Shown in pieces: positions 25,707-33,825 of a DNA stretch of 64,000 bases (position 1 is the stretch's first letter; each line of letters begins with the position of its first letter). The notes under the pieces are model-generated. The model ran no database searches, was not told where the DNA came from, and worked only from the letters and a program-made list of their open reading frames with translations. Position numbers and translations under genes: made by a program. Source of the stretch: Rhodomicrobium vannielii ATCC 17100 (GTDB lineage Bacteria; Pseudomonadota; Alphaproteobacteria; Rhizobiales; Rhodomicrobiaceae); NCBI RefSeq assembly GCF_000166055.1, contig NC_014664.1, forward strand, positions 1,575,927 to 1,639,926, in the 5' to 3' direction.

Positions 25707-26360
25707 TTACCGTGCCGCTCTGATGCTGCGAAGCAGCGAAACGACCTCATCCACCGAGGTGTAGGGATCCCTGCCGTTCTCGGGACTGAAACGGGCCTTA
25801 AGGCGCTGGGCTCTTGCAACAGCTTGCGCCAATGACGGTTCGGTGCGCTCGTAAACTCCTTCCATGCCCTTCTCATAGCCCGGGAGATCGCTCCGCAACT
25901 CCCGGATGAGTGCATGGCGGTGCCAGAAATCATGCACGTCGCGGAAATGGAGAAGGAGCCACAGCTCGAAACATGGAACTGAGGGTATCGCTATGAACCG
26001 GATGCTTTTTCCCTCGTCGTTTTTCCTGGACTGATCGAGGGCAGCTGCGCGGCGCAGGGCCTCATGATACGTGCGATGCTCATCGCGGTCGAAAACGGCG
26101 AATACCCACTCAAAGGCCTTTTCTTTCAGGAATAAGTCCCAAGCAGTATCAACGATCTGGATTGGCGCCGTACCTTCTCCCGGAACGATCCTGATATGGG
26201 CCGACGGCACCCTGTTCTGCTGGCGGATATCCTCGAAATAAATGGGCTCGGTCTTGCTGCCCTCGGTGACGATGAGGATGCGATCGTATGGAGGACGCGT
26301 CCCTTTCTTCCGGGCCAGGGCTCGGGCCTGCCGCTCGCGGGGATGATTATCGCGAGCCAC
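25707..26360 (-). CDS. rloB: RloB-domain protein (second gene of RloAB/AbiL-like pair)
   Basis: 217 residues. It shows the RloB fold (TOPRIM-related): RILIVTEGSKTEPIYFEDIR with the catalytic-type Glu, then VFAVFDRDEH (D-x-D) and FIAIPSVPCFELWLLLHF. The GTG start overlaps the stop of the ATPase gene by 14 bp. RloA/RloB pairs occur in type I restriction loci and in the AbiL type of abortive infection. RloB probably acts as a nuclease controlled by the ATPase; this is inferred. Confidence 0.85.
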   Translation of the reverse strand: MARDNHPRERQARALARKKGTRPPYDRILIVTEGSKTEPIYFEDIRQQNRVPSAHIRIVPGEGTAPIQIVDTAWDLFLKEKAFEWVFAVFDRDEHRTYHEALRRAAALDQSRKNDEGKSIRFIAIPSVPCFELWLLLHFRDVHDFWHRHALIRELRSDLPGYEKGMEGVYERTEPSLAQAVARAQRLKARFSPENGRDPYTSVDEVVSLLRSIRAAR

Positions 26361-27618
26361 TTTGCCTCCGCGAAATCAGCTTGTCGCGAAGGATGGGAAC
26401 TCCCCCATACCGTCCACTGAGATAGCCCCGTTCGAGCGCTTCGCCTTTCCGGGGAGAAAACTCCGTAAGGGGCACCAGCGCCGAGGATTGATCCTGCTGT
26501 TTCTCCACCAGCCAGATCTGGTCCCGGCGGAGCAGGTGCCCCTCCAGCAAGGACGTATCATGGGTGGTAAAGACGATCTGCGCGCCCTTCCGGTTAAGCT
26601 CGGGATCCTGAAAGGCCTTTATGATCTGCCGGACGAGAAGGGGGTGAAGGCTGGCATCCAGCTCATCGATCACGAGAATCCTGCCCTTCTCAAGGATGTC
26701 GAGAAGGGGGCCAGCCAGCGAGAAAAGCTTCTGGGTGCCGAGCGACTCGTCAGCCAGATCGAACTCCGCTGCGATATTGCCCTTGTGAGTGAATCGCGGG
26801 ACGAGGAAATCCCTTTCCACCCGATGCACATTGGAGGCTCCCGTGGTCAGGTCCATCTGCACCGTTTGCTCGAATCCCTTCTTCTTTTCCGTGGAAATGG
26901 AGGTGATGCCGATGTCGGCAGCGCGGAGCATGGAAACGATCGAATCCCGGCGTGGGGCTTCCTCCAGTGAAGACGCCGAGTAGTCGAATGGGACCTGCCG
27001 TCCGTCCGGGATGACAACGAGCGATTCCGCGAACCATGCGAACAGGGGCTGTAACTGTGCACTGTTAAGCTGGACCGCAGTCGACAAAAAAAGCGCGTTT
27101 GGCCGGGTTGCCTCCTGCCATGTGCGCTTCGGGCCGGTCAGATAGGAACCCGGCTCTATCTTGTCCTCGGTCCCTTCGACTTTCCTTTCAAACCACTTCT
27201 GGGGCTTGTTCCGGACATAGACCAGCAGCCACTCGGAGACGATCCTCTCGGGTGTAAGCTCAAAGCCGTATTGGTAGCGGACGCCGTCAATCAGTACCGT
27301 GATCTCGAAAAGCGTTGGCTCTTCGGCCGTCTGTCCGTCCAGTCGGAACGGCTGTACGTTGAACAGTTGTCCCGCCTGAATGAGTGTCGCCGATTCCAGC
27401 ACAATGCCGCGCATGAGGGTGATTGCGCGGATTGCATTTGATTTTCCGCCCGCGTTTGCGCCGTAGAGAGCCGCCGCGCGGAGAACCGAGGGCACCGCTG
27501 GGACGCTGGTGTCGAATGTATTGGTGTCCCGCAGGTCGGTGTCGGTGGATGCGACCAGGGACAACGCGCTCTCGTCCTTGAAGGAGCGGAAGTTACGCAC
27601 ACGGAAGTCGATTAACAT
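26347..27618 (-). CDS. rloA: RloA/AbiLi-like AAA-15 ATPase
   Basis: 423 residues of the ABC/OLD-like ATPase group: N-terminal FRVRNFRSFKDESALSLVAS, Walker A YGANAGGKSNAIRA, signature region DESLGTQKLFSLAGPL, Walker B ILVIDELDASLHP and switch FTTHDTSLL. It is first in a two-gene operon with rloB. Sensing of phage activity followed by RloB activation is the likely scheme. The ATG at 27618 was chosen because the family sequence starts there. Confidence 0.88.
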   Translation of the reverse strand: MLIDFRVRNFRSFKDESALSLVASTDTDLRDTNTFDTSVPAVPSVLRAAALYGANAGGKSNAIRAITLMRGIVLESATLIQAGQLFNVQPFRLDGQTAEEPTLFEITVLIDGVRYQYGFELTPERIVSEWLLVYVRNKPQKWFERKVEGTEDKIEPGSYLTGPKRTWQEATRPNALFLSTAVQLNSAQLQPLFAWFAESLVVIPDGRQVPFDYSASSLEEAPRRDSIVSMLRAADIGITSISTEKKKGFEQTVQMDLTTGASNVHRVERDFLVPRFTHKGNIAAEFDLADESLGTQKLFSLAGPLLDILEKGRILVIDELDASLHPLLVRQIIKAFQDPELNRKGAQIVFTTHDTSLLEGHLLRRDQIWLVEKQQDQSSALVPLTEFSPRKGEALERGYLSGRYGGVPILRDKLISRRQSGSR

Positions 27619-27969
27619 GGTGTTATCCCAATAATTTCGGCGATTATTGCGTATAATATGCAAAAATGCAAGTTATTTTGTATTTTTGGCTCAGAATGGC
27701 CTTATTTGGTGGTGCGCCCTCCGGAAATTCAAAAGGGAGCCGAAGCTCCCTCGTGAAGACTTTCGTCATCACCGGCCCGGCCCTGGCGTCCCCGCTGTAC
27801 CTTGGTGCCAATCTTGTGACAAAAGCCGGGGGGGGCAACGGCTTGGCCAACCTGATTGCCAGCGGCGTCAGCACCGATGGAGAGCCCCCCCGAGGTTGAG
27901 GTAAAAAGGCTGGATTTCTACCTCAAGGTGAGCGCATATTGTGAGGCATAAAAGGGAAGTTTTTGCCTC
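27619..27969. promoter_or_regulatory. Divergent intergenic region with UUCG hairpin
   Basis: Gap between rloA (leftward) and the Fic gene (rightward). The rloA-proximal part is AT-rich and likely carries its promoter. A perfect hairpin GGGAGC-CGAA-GCTCCC lies at 27735-27750; read leftward its loop is TTCG and it is followed by TTTTG, like a terminator. A 77-codon frame at 27666 is not convincing as a gene. Confidence 0.4.
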
Positions 27970-29091
27970 ATGGTGTGGAATTGGCAGCAAGATCAATGGC
28001 CTCAATTCAGCTGGAGGCCTGATGAGCTTGAGGGCCTGGAGAAGGCTTTCCTCAAGCAATCCGGCGTCCTGATCGGGGCGTATTTTCACGTCGACCCTGC
28101 CGACAAGGACCAGCTTGCCATCGACCTCATGAGCAACGAGGCCCTCAAAACCTCCCAGATCGAAGGGGAAATCCTTGATCGGGAGAGCCTTCAGCAATCC
28201 ATCCGGCGTGATCTTGGCCTTGCCACCCTGCCGTTCAAGGCGCCCCCCGCCGAGCAGGGCATTTCACGGATGATGGTGACGCTCTATCGGACGTTTGGCG
28301 AACCGTTGTCCGCCGTCGCGTTGCGACAGTGGCACGCGATGCTGATGAACGGCCGCGTGGATATCCAGTGCATTGGCCGATACCGGACCGATCCCCAGCC
28401 GATGCAGGTGGTATCCGGGCGGCTTGACCGTCCCGAGGTTCACTTCGAGGCCCCTCCCGCCGGGCAAGTCTCTCGGGAAATGGCGCGATTCATCCGGTGG
28501 TTCAACGAAACCGCCCCCGATGGGAAGAAGCCGCTCCCGCCCGTCACGCGGGCAGGGCTGGCCCACCTGCACTTTGTTTCCGTCCACCCCTTCGAGGACG
28601 GTAATGGCCGGATTGCCCGTGCGCTAGCCGACAAAGCGCTGGCGCAGGGACTGGAGCAGCCGAGCCTGTCGAGCCTTTCGCAGGTCATCCAAAAGCGGAA
28701 GAAGGATTATTACGACGCGCTGGCGCGTAACAACCGGGAGCTTGATATCACGGACTGGCTGGTCACGTTCGGGGGCATGATCGTGGATGCCCAAGCCTAT
28801 ACCGAAACCATGATCCGCTTCCTGATTGAAAAGACACGCCTCTATGACCGCATCCGGGGGCAGCTCAATCCGCGTCAGGAGAAGGCTCTCGCGCGGATGT
28901 TCCGGGAGGGGCCGGACGGGTTCAGGGGCGGGCTCAGCGTCGGCAACTACATCTCCATCACCGGCACCTCGCGGGCGACCGCCACCCGCGATCTTCAGGA
29001 ACTGGTGGCGCTTGGGACGCTCATCCGGACGGGCGAGATGAAGTCCACGCGGTATCACCTGCCCGCTCAAGTGAAAGCAACGGGGACGTAA
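27970..29091 (+). CDS. Fic-family protein (class II, AMPylator-type)
   Basis: 373 residues. The active-site motif is HPFEDGNGRIAR. The N-terminal inhibitory helix motif (T-x-x-x-E-G) is present as TSQIEGE, placing the antitoxin-like segment in the same chain. An N-terminal DUF4172-type domain (WNWQQDQWPQFSWRPDEL) and a C-terminal winged helix (YISITGTSRATATRDLQELV) complete the protein. Fic proteins transfer AMP to target proteins. Regulation by self-inhibition is expected; the target is not known. Confidence 0.9.
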   Translation: MVWNWQQDQWPQFSWRPDELEGLEKAFLKQSGVLIGAYFHVDPADKDQLAIDLMSNEALKTSQIEGEILDRESLQQSIRRDLGLATLPFKAPPAEQGISRMMVTLYRTFGEPLSAVALRQWHAMLMNGRVDIQCIGRYRTDPQPMQVVSGRLDRPEVHFEAPPAGQVSREMARFIRWFNETAPDGKKPLPPVTRAGLAHLHFVSVHPFEDGNGRIARALADKALAQGLEQPSLSSLSQVIQKRKKDYYDALARNNRELDITDWLVTFGGMIVDAQAYTETMIRFLIEKTRLYDRIRGQLNPRQEKALARMFREGPDGFRGGLSVGNYISITGTSRATATRDLQELVALGTLIRTGEMKSTRYHLPAQVKATGT

Positions 29092-29095
29092 ACAA

Positions 29096-29119
29096 AAAGC
29101 CGGTTCGAGACCGGCTTTG
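29096..29119 (+). terminator. Terminator after fic
   Basis: AAAGCCGGT-TCGAG-ACCGGCTTT: a nine-base stem ending in a short T-run. It is located 5 bp after the fic stop. Confidence 0.8.
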
Positions 29120-29161
29120 TCGTAGGGGAGGCAGCGCACTTTCGCGCGCTGCCTCTGGGGA

Positions 29162-29326
29162 TCATTTGAGAATGATCCCCAAGTTTAGTAGGATGTAGAA
29201 CAACCAGAAGATTGGGCTTTTAGTGTATCCCACACTCCAAGCCCACCCTAACAGCACCCAGCTCAGTATTATGAACTGGAGCACTGTTAGAATCTGGTTT
29301 CCAACTGAAACAGAAGATGTCTCCAT
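29162..29326 (-). CDS. Small membrane protein B (54 aa) with shared leader
   Basis: 54 residues from the ATG at 29326: a polar start (METSSVSVGN), then two hydrophobic spans (ILTVLQFIILSWVLLGWAW and PIFWLFYILLNLGIIL). The ribosome site AGGGAGGTGCAG is identical to that of small membrane protein A, and the 80-nt leader is conserved. It sits between fic and the integrase. Function unknown. Confidence 0.6.
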   Translation of the reverse strand: METSSVSVGNQILTVLQFIILSWVLLGWAWSVGYTKSPIFWLFYILLNLGIILK

Positions 29327-29406
29327 CTGCACCTCCCTACGGCGCACCCCGCCGAGTGGCAGGATAACGGGTTAAGTGCGCCAGTGTGCGAAGGCTTATG
29401 GGAGGC
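29327..29406 (-). repeat. Conserved leader, copy 2
   Basis: Same blocks and order as 20600-20680: GCCTCCCATAAGCCT, then GCACACTGGCGCACTT, a variable middle, GGGGTGCGCC and TAGGGAGGTGCAG. A terminator-like AGCCCTGTCAGGGGCT follows the integrase stop just upstream (~29419-29435), so this leader probably has its own promoter. Confidence 0.7.
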
Positions 29407-29462
29407 TGAGCGAAAGCCCCTGACAGGGCTCTCTCCTGACAGTCGCGCTTCGCAGAAAAGCC

Positions 29463-30644
29463 TTATTGCGGCGTGGAGGGTTTGCCCCCGGATTGAAGCG
29501 CAGTCCCGATAAGCGCGCCCGCCGCTTCCACCAGTTCGGCCGCCACCTTGTCGGCCACATGGGCATAGCGCGCCGTGGTCGCTGGCTGGGAATGACCCAG
29601 AACCCGCCCGATGACGGGCAGGGAGCCGCCGAGGCCCACGCTGACGCTCGCGAAGGAATGGCGGAGATCGTGAATGCGAACATCGTCGAGGCCCGCTTCC
29701 TTGCGGATCCTCCGCCACGGCTTTTGCAGGTTGACGAGATGCTGGCCTTCGACGCGGCCCACCAGGACGAAAGGGTTGCTGTTGAGGCGCGGCAGGGTGC
29801 CGAGCAGGTCGAGGGCGGCCTGGTTCAATGGGATGACCTTGGCGCCGGTCTTGCTGTCCGGCAGGTTCAGGATGCGGCGGTAGGTGTCCACGTAGGTCCA
29901 GCGCAGGGTAAGGATTTCCGAGAGGCGGGCGCCCGTCAACAGCAACAGACGAATGGCTGCGATGATGTAGGGATCGACCGTCTTGTCGTCTTCTGCCGCT
30001 GCGAGCGCCGCGCCGAGCCGCGCCAGCTCATCGGGGCTCAAATAGCGCTCTCGTTTGGTTTCCCGGTATTTCCGGATGTTGCGGCATGGATTGCTCTCCG
30101 CTGGCCTCAATCCCTGTTCTTCCGCCCAGTTCATGATCTTGGAGAGGACCGACAGGGCATGATTGGCGTTGCGCGGTGTTTCCGCATGCCGGGCGTGGAA
30201 GGTTGCCACCGAGGTCTTGCGGATGTCGGCGATCGGGGTTGCGCCGAACGCGGGCTTCAGGTGCAGGCGGATGATGGTGCCGTAGGATTCACGGGTCCGT
30301 GGCTTGAGCTTCGGGAAGTGGATGGCGATGAACTGGTCCGCAACGTGCCCGAACAGCAAGCCCTTGGCGCGCTTGGCCTGTTTCTCCGCGCCGATATCGT
30401 TTCCCGACGCGGCTTCGCCGAGAAGGCGCAGGGCTTCCCTGCGGGCAGTCTCGACCGTCCAAGGGCTTCCGAATTTGCCGATGGTGACCCAGCGTTGGCG
30501 GCCGTTCACCCTTGTCTTGAGCACGAAACTGACGCTGCCGTTCGCGTTCGCCTTGGCGGCGAACCCCTTCACCTGCCCGTCCCACAGCGTGCTACCGGGG
30601 GACAGTGCCTGAACGCCTGTGAGCGTGATCTTGATGCCCGCCAT
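29463..30644 (-). CDS. int: Tyrosine integrase (P4/tRNA-type)
   Basis: 393 residues from the ATG at 30644 (MAGIKITLTGVQAL). N-terminal DUF4102-like arm-binding region (WDGQVKGFAAKANANGSVSF, VTIGKFGSPWTVETAR), a core-binding SAM-like domain (KLKPRTRESYGTIIRLHL), and catalytic motifs: LLLTGARLSEILTL (Arg), HDLRHSFAS (H-x-x-R), GHSQPATTARYAH (His and Tyr). The gene's 5' end lies ~145 bp from a tRNA-Arg 3' sequence, the usual place for an integrase at its att site. It is intact, unlike the recombinase at 3.7-7.3 kb. Confidence 0.93.
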   Translation of the reverse strand: MAGIKITLTGVQALSPGSTLWDGQVKGFAAKANANGSVSFVLKTRVNGRQRWVTIGKFGSPWTVETARREALRLLGEAASGNDIGAEKQAKRAKGLLFGHVADQFIAIHFPKLKPRTRESYGTIIRLHLKPAFGATPIADIRKTSVATFHARHAETPRNANHALSVLSKIMNWAEEQGLRPAESNPCRNIRKYRETKRERYLSPDELARLGAALAAAEDDKTVDPYIIAAIRLLLLTGARLSEILTLRWTYVDTYRRILNLPDSKTGAKVIPLNQAALDLLGTLPRLNSNPFVLVGRVEGQHLVNLQKPWRRIRKEAGLDDVRIHDLRHSFASVSVGLGGSLPVIGRVLGHSQPATTARYAHVADKVAAELVEAAGALIGTALQSGGKPSTPQ

Positions 30645-30787
30645 CCGATGATCCGTAAGCTGACGACCTACCACCGACCTACCAAATTCCTCCGCTCCGG
30701 GGGAGATGCCGACGCATTGCTCCGTAAGATTATCCAATAAAAACAGGCTTTTTCGTGGATGGCGGGACGGCGCCGTAAGCGCCGCGT

Positions 30788-30885
30788 CAGATTCCTAATC
30801 TGGGGGTCACAGGTTCGAATCCTGTCGGGGACGCCATAAAATCAATAACTTACAGCCTTAAAAACCTCCTCAAAAATCTGCATTT
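30788..30885 (+). repeat. attachment-site repeat: tRNA-Arg(CCU) 3' half plus flank
   Basis: 30788-30836 matches the anticodon arm (CAGATTCCTAATCTG, anticodon CCT), T arm (ACAGGTTCGAATCCTGT) and acceptor strand ending GACGCCA. The 5' half of the tRNA is absent: the bases before it do not offer GTCCCCG. About 45 bp after the CCA is also repeated at 63805-63846. This is the signature of a tRNA-targeting integration boundary. The remainder up to 31036 has no recognisable gene. Confidence 0.8.
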
Positions 30886-31036
30886 TGCTCCGGTGTACAC
30901 TCCCGCATACACACATCAGCGGGGAGAGAGTGACAGGTTTTGCACGGTTTCGCATCGTGCCGGCCAGCTGGGCGGGGCCTTCTCGCGATTAGCTTGACGG
31001 CGGATTGTCCGCACGCTCGCGCGTGCGGAAGCGTGT

Positions 31037-31441
31037 TCATTGGGCGGCCTCGACCTGGGGCGAGGTCACTTCCATGACGTGCGTCGCACGGCCATGTCTC
31101 CACTCGCCGCCATCCGGACGGCGTCCGGAATAGACTGCGTACTCACACACCCATCGGGGCAACGGCCGCTCTTCGAACCATGCCAGCAAATAAGGCGTGG
31201 CAGGCTGCGCCTCGCTCACTGGCTTCCATGTCGGCCGGGCGAGCACCGACCGAAGCTTTTCGTCGTTCGCGGCGATAAGCGCCGAAAGCTCCGCCGTGAA
31301 AGCATCCAGGAAGGCGGTTCCGCTCTCGGCCGCGAACGCGGCGCGTCCTATCATCGTAAGCGCGATGTCGCGCGGCGTGACGCTCTCAGCAATTTTCGAA
31401 ACGAGTCCCTCATAACCGGGGATATCAAGCGCACTTTCCAT
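31037..31441 (-). CDS. Hypothetical phage-type protein
   Basis: 134 residues: an N-terminal helical region (ALTMIGRAAFAAESGTAFLD) and a C-terminal part (TWKPVSEAQPATPYLLAWFE, WVCEYAVYSGRRPDGGEWRH) resembling short DUF551-like modules that appear at phage gene ends. Last gene of the leftward early operon; overlaps the gene before it by 17 bp. No firm function. Confidence 0.6.
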   Translation of the reverse strand: MESALDIPGYEGLVSKIAESVTPRDIALTMIGRAAFAAESGTAFLDAFTAELSALIAANDEKLRSVLARPTWKPVSEAQPATPYLLAWFEERPLPRWVCEYAVYSGRRPDGGEWRHGRATHVMEVTSPQVEAAQ

Positions 31442-31709
31442 TTGCGGCCCTCTCTTGTGCTGCCAGGGTGTCTTCGATGTCCCGCGCTATGGCTGCCTTC
31501 GACGCGAGCCACATTGCGATCTCGATCTCGAAATCGGTCGCGATAGAAGCTCCGTCGCGTTGTCGCTTCGCGCTGATGATTTCGGTGCAGGTCCAGCGTT
31601 CGCCCCGGTAGTCGGGGCCTGTGCGCTGGAGCCGGGCGATTCCGTCGAAGAGGCCGTTGCGACCGTCTTCACCCTTCGCGGGAAATCCCCTGAAGGCATA
31701 GCGGATCAT
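31425..31709 (-). CDS. Hypothetical phage protein
   Basis: 94 residues from ATG 31709: RYAFRGFPAKGEDGRNGLFD, RWTCTEIISAKRQRDGASIA, then a helix. The start overlaps the upstream stop by 4 bp, which decides it over the longer frame. Role unknown. Confidence 0.6.
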   Translation of the reverse strand: MIRYAFRGFPAKGEDGRNGLFDGIARLQRTGPDYRGERWTCTEIISAKRQRDGASIATDFEIEIAMWLASKAAIARDIEDTLAAQERAANGKCA

Positions 31710-32176
31710 GGGGCCGCCTCCGAAATCGGACGAAGCACGACCTCGAAGCCGAGCGCGCCGGCGAAGGCGACCAGGTTGGCAAGCTGAGGGCTCGCACCCG
31801 CCCGCCACGCGAACATGGCGTTGACGCTGATCCCGCTGCGCGCCTCGAGGTCCAGGAAGCTCATGCCGAGGCGCTTCCGTTCAGCGAGAAGCATCGCCAT
31901 TACGTCCGACTGCTCGTTGAAGGCCATCTCGCAAGCGGGCGCGCACTCGCGGTGAAGAACCACCTCGAAGCCTAACGCGCGGGCGAAGGCGACGAGATTT
32001 CCCATGGTGGGGGCTGACCTGCCCGCCAGCCAATATTGAGCGGAGTTGATTGCAACGCCCGACCGCGCCCGAAGCTCGTCGTTTCGGATGCCGATACGGC
32101 GACGCGCCTCAAACAAGGCCGCGATGGCTGGGCGCTGGTTGGTAAGACTGATTTCGGTGGTTGCGGGGGCCGTCAT
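31706..32176 (-). CDS. Tandem HTH (XRE-like) protein
   Basis: 156 residues made of two XRE-like helix-turn-helix units: IAALFEARRRIGIRNDELRA with SGVAINSAQYWLAG, and MAMLLAERKRLGMSFLDLEA with SGISVNAMFAWRAG. Each is followed by an almost identical LVAFA(R/G)ALGFEVVL segment, so the gene arose by internal duplication. Probably binds tandem DNA sites. Overlaps both neighbours by 4 bp. Confidence 0.75.
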   Translation of the reverse strand: MTAPATTEISLTNQRPAIAALFEARRRIGIRNDELRARSGVAINSAQYWLAGRSAPTMGNLVAFARALGFEVVLHRECAPACEMAFNEQSDVMAMLLAERKRLGMSFLDLEARSGISVNAMFAWRAGASPQLANLVAFAGALGFEVVLRPISEAAP

Positions 32177-32682
32177 GCGCTGACCCTCCGCTCTTTCCGC
32201 ATCGCATCGCGCAGCCGAACTTTCTCGGCCGCTGACAAAGTGCCGGCTGCGGCGTTGCAGCGTCGATGGGCGAGGAAGCAGTTCGAGAGATGGTTCGGGC
32301 CGCCGTGAGCGACCGGCACGAGATGTTCGATGGTGGGCGCCATGTCAGGATCGCAAGTCACGCCAGGCGCAGGCACGGCGTGGCCGCAGAAGAAACAGCC
32401 CGCGCCATCGCGTGCAGCAAGCGCGGCGAACCGCTGCCGAAGCCGCGATGGCGTGCGCCCGCGCCTTGTTGCTGCGAGGGCGGGGATCTCCCCACGCTCG
32501 AATTGTTGCGCGAGGGCTAGAAGCGCCGCCGGCCAGATCTGCCGGCCGCGCCTCGTTCGATGCGCGACGAGGATGCCGACGCTCGTCCGCACGCGAATGA
32601 CTTCCCATTCGTTCACGGGCCCGAGCACCTCGCCGCCGCAGCCGGACAGCCATATTTTGAACGCGTCGAGGTCCGGGGGCAT
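32173..32682 (-). CDS. HNH endonuclease
   Basis: 169 residues. The HNH core includes a zinc Cys pair (CFFCGHAV), TIEHLVPVAHGGPNHLSNCF and LAHRRCNAAAG. The N-terminal ~80 residues (VNEWEVIRVRTSVGILVAHR) form a separate small domain. In phage early operons such enzymes assist recombination or DNA processing; here it lies with RecT and YqaJ. Confidence 0.85.
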   Translation of the reverse strand: MPPDLDAFKIWLSGCGGEVLGPVNEWEVIRVRTSVGILVAHRTRRGRQIWPAALLALAQQFERGEIPALAATRRGRTPSRLRQRFAALAARDGAGCFFCGHAVPAPGVTCDPDMAPTIEHLVPVAHGGPNHLSNCFLAHRRCNAAAGTLSAAEKVRLRDAMRKERRVSA

Positions 32683-32685
32683 GGC

Positions 32686-32889
32686 TCAGTTCGCCTCCCG
32701 CGTGCTCGTGCGGATCCGATCGCGCTGGGTCTCGAATTCGTTCACGTCTTCGGCGCGATAGAAGATGATGCCCGAGCGCTTGAGGAAACGGGGGCCCGTT
32801 CCGAGCCGCCGCCATCGGGCAAGGGTGACCTGCGACACGCCAAGGCGCGTCGCAAGCTCTGGCGTTCGCAGAAGCTCTGCGTCTGACAT
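32686..32889 (-). CDS. Small HTH (MerR/AlpA-like) protein
   Basis: 67 residues with a helix-turn-helix LRTPELATRLGVSQVTLARW and the wing GTGPRFLKRSGIIFYRAEDV. This HTH_17/excisionase type usually acts as an excisionase or regulator. It lies between recT and the HNH gene, so an excisionase role is possible though no partner integrase is in this segment. Confidence 0.8.
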   Translation of the reverse strand: MSDAELLRTPELATRLGVSQVTLARWRRLGTGPRFLKRSGIIFYRAEDVNEFETQRDRIRTSTREAN

Positions 32890-32901
32890 CGTTCAGTCCT
32901 C

Positions 32902-33825
32902 TCAGTCTGGGGAGTAGCCGCCGTCTTCACCGGGCGCGTCGAAGACGTCGCCCGCGTCGGTGTAGTCGGCATCGATGATTTCAGCCTTCGCCGGAGCGGC
33001 GGCTTTCGGCTCTTCACGCTTTGGAGCGGGTTTCTTTTCCGGCGCGGCCTTCTCTTCGTCAGCCTGCTTTGCGTCTTCGGCTTTCTTCAGCGCGGCGTGC
33101 ACGCCCTTCGGGCGGCCGACCGGCTTTTCATCGGCCTTCGCGACGGGCTCGGCCTCGATGACCCCGCCCTTGAGCGGCACAGTATCGAAAGCGGTGTCCT
33201 GTACCTCGTCCACGGCGGGCATTCCGTTCAGGACGTGCGGTGCGTAAAGACGCCCGAAGAACGCGGCGGCGCGATAGCGGCCCATGAGATCCGGCATGGA
33301 CTGCCACTTCGAGCCGCTGCGGAAATACCAGCCTTCAGAAACGGCCATAGAGAGCGTGACGGGCGGACCTTCGAGCACCTCGCCGGTGCCCTTTTCGACC
33401 GCGTAGGCGATGAATTCCTTGTCCTTGATCTTGACGCTCTTGGCGACCCGCTCTCTCGCACCTTTCGGCCCGGTCCATTCGTAGGTCGTCGCGTCGCGCT
33501 CGCCGAGGTCCGTCACGCGAAAGCGGATAGGCGAGAACAGGCCGCAGGCGTTCAGGGCCGCGATGATGAAGTTTGACGCCCAGGACGGACGCCCTTCGAT
33601 GACATGCAGGTTCTGCATCACCATCAAGGGCGGGATCCGCATGCGGTTCGCGATGTCGAGCGCGATAAGCGCGTTGCCCATGTTCTCGCCGCGGTAACTT
33701 TCGGGAACGAGGTTCGATGAACAGAGCGCCCGGCAGATCCGTTGCGCGGTCGAGAATGCTTCGTCGCCGGAGAAGACGCTGAGCGGCTCCTGCCGTTGCA
33801 CGGTTAAGGCCGTGGTTTCGGTCAT
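32902..33825 (-). CDS. recT: RecT-family single-strand annealing protein
   Basis: 307 residues. The RecT-type core is seen in FSTAQRICRALCSSNLVPES, NMGNALIALDIANRMRIPPL, VMQNLHVIEGRPSWASNFII and SMPDLMGRYRAAAFFGRLYA. The last ~90 residues are a Lys/Glu/Ala/Pro-rich tail. It anneals DNA during phage recombination with the exonuclease encoded just upstream (4-bp overlap). Confidence 0.88.
   Translation of the reverse strand: MTETTALTVQRQEPLSVFSGDEAFSTAQRICRALCSSNLVPESYRGENMGNALIALDIANRMRIPPLMVMQNLHVIEGRPSWASNFIIAALNACGLFSPIRFRVTDLGERDATTYEWTGPKGARERVAKSVKIKDKEFIAYAVEKGTGEVLEGPPVTLSMAVSEGWYFRSGSKWQSMPDLMGRYRAAAFFGRLYAPHVLNGMPAVDEVQDTAFDTVPLKGGVIEAEPVAKADEKPVGRPKGVHAALKKAEDAKQADEEKAAPEKKPAPKREEPKAAAPAKAEIIDADYTDAGDVFDAPGEDGGYSPD

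Noticed and set aside
27666-27899. 77-codon rightward frame before the Fic gene
   Set aside because: It crosses an AT-rich promoter region and a hairpin, ends in low-complexity Gly/Pro residues and has no ribosome site.
29466-30740. A 424-codon rightward frame opposite the integrase
   Set aside because: Exactly antisense to the tyrosine integrase whose catalytic motifs are all present; composition is typical of a shadow frame.
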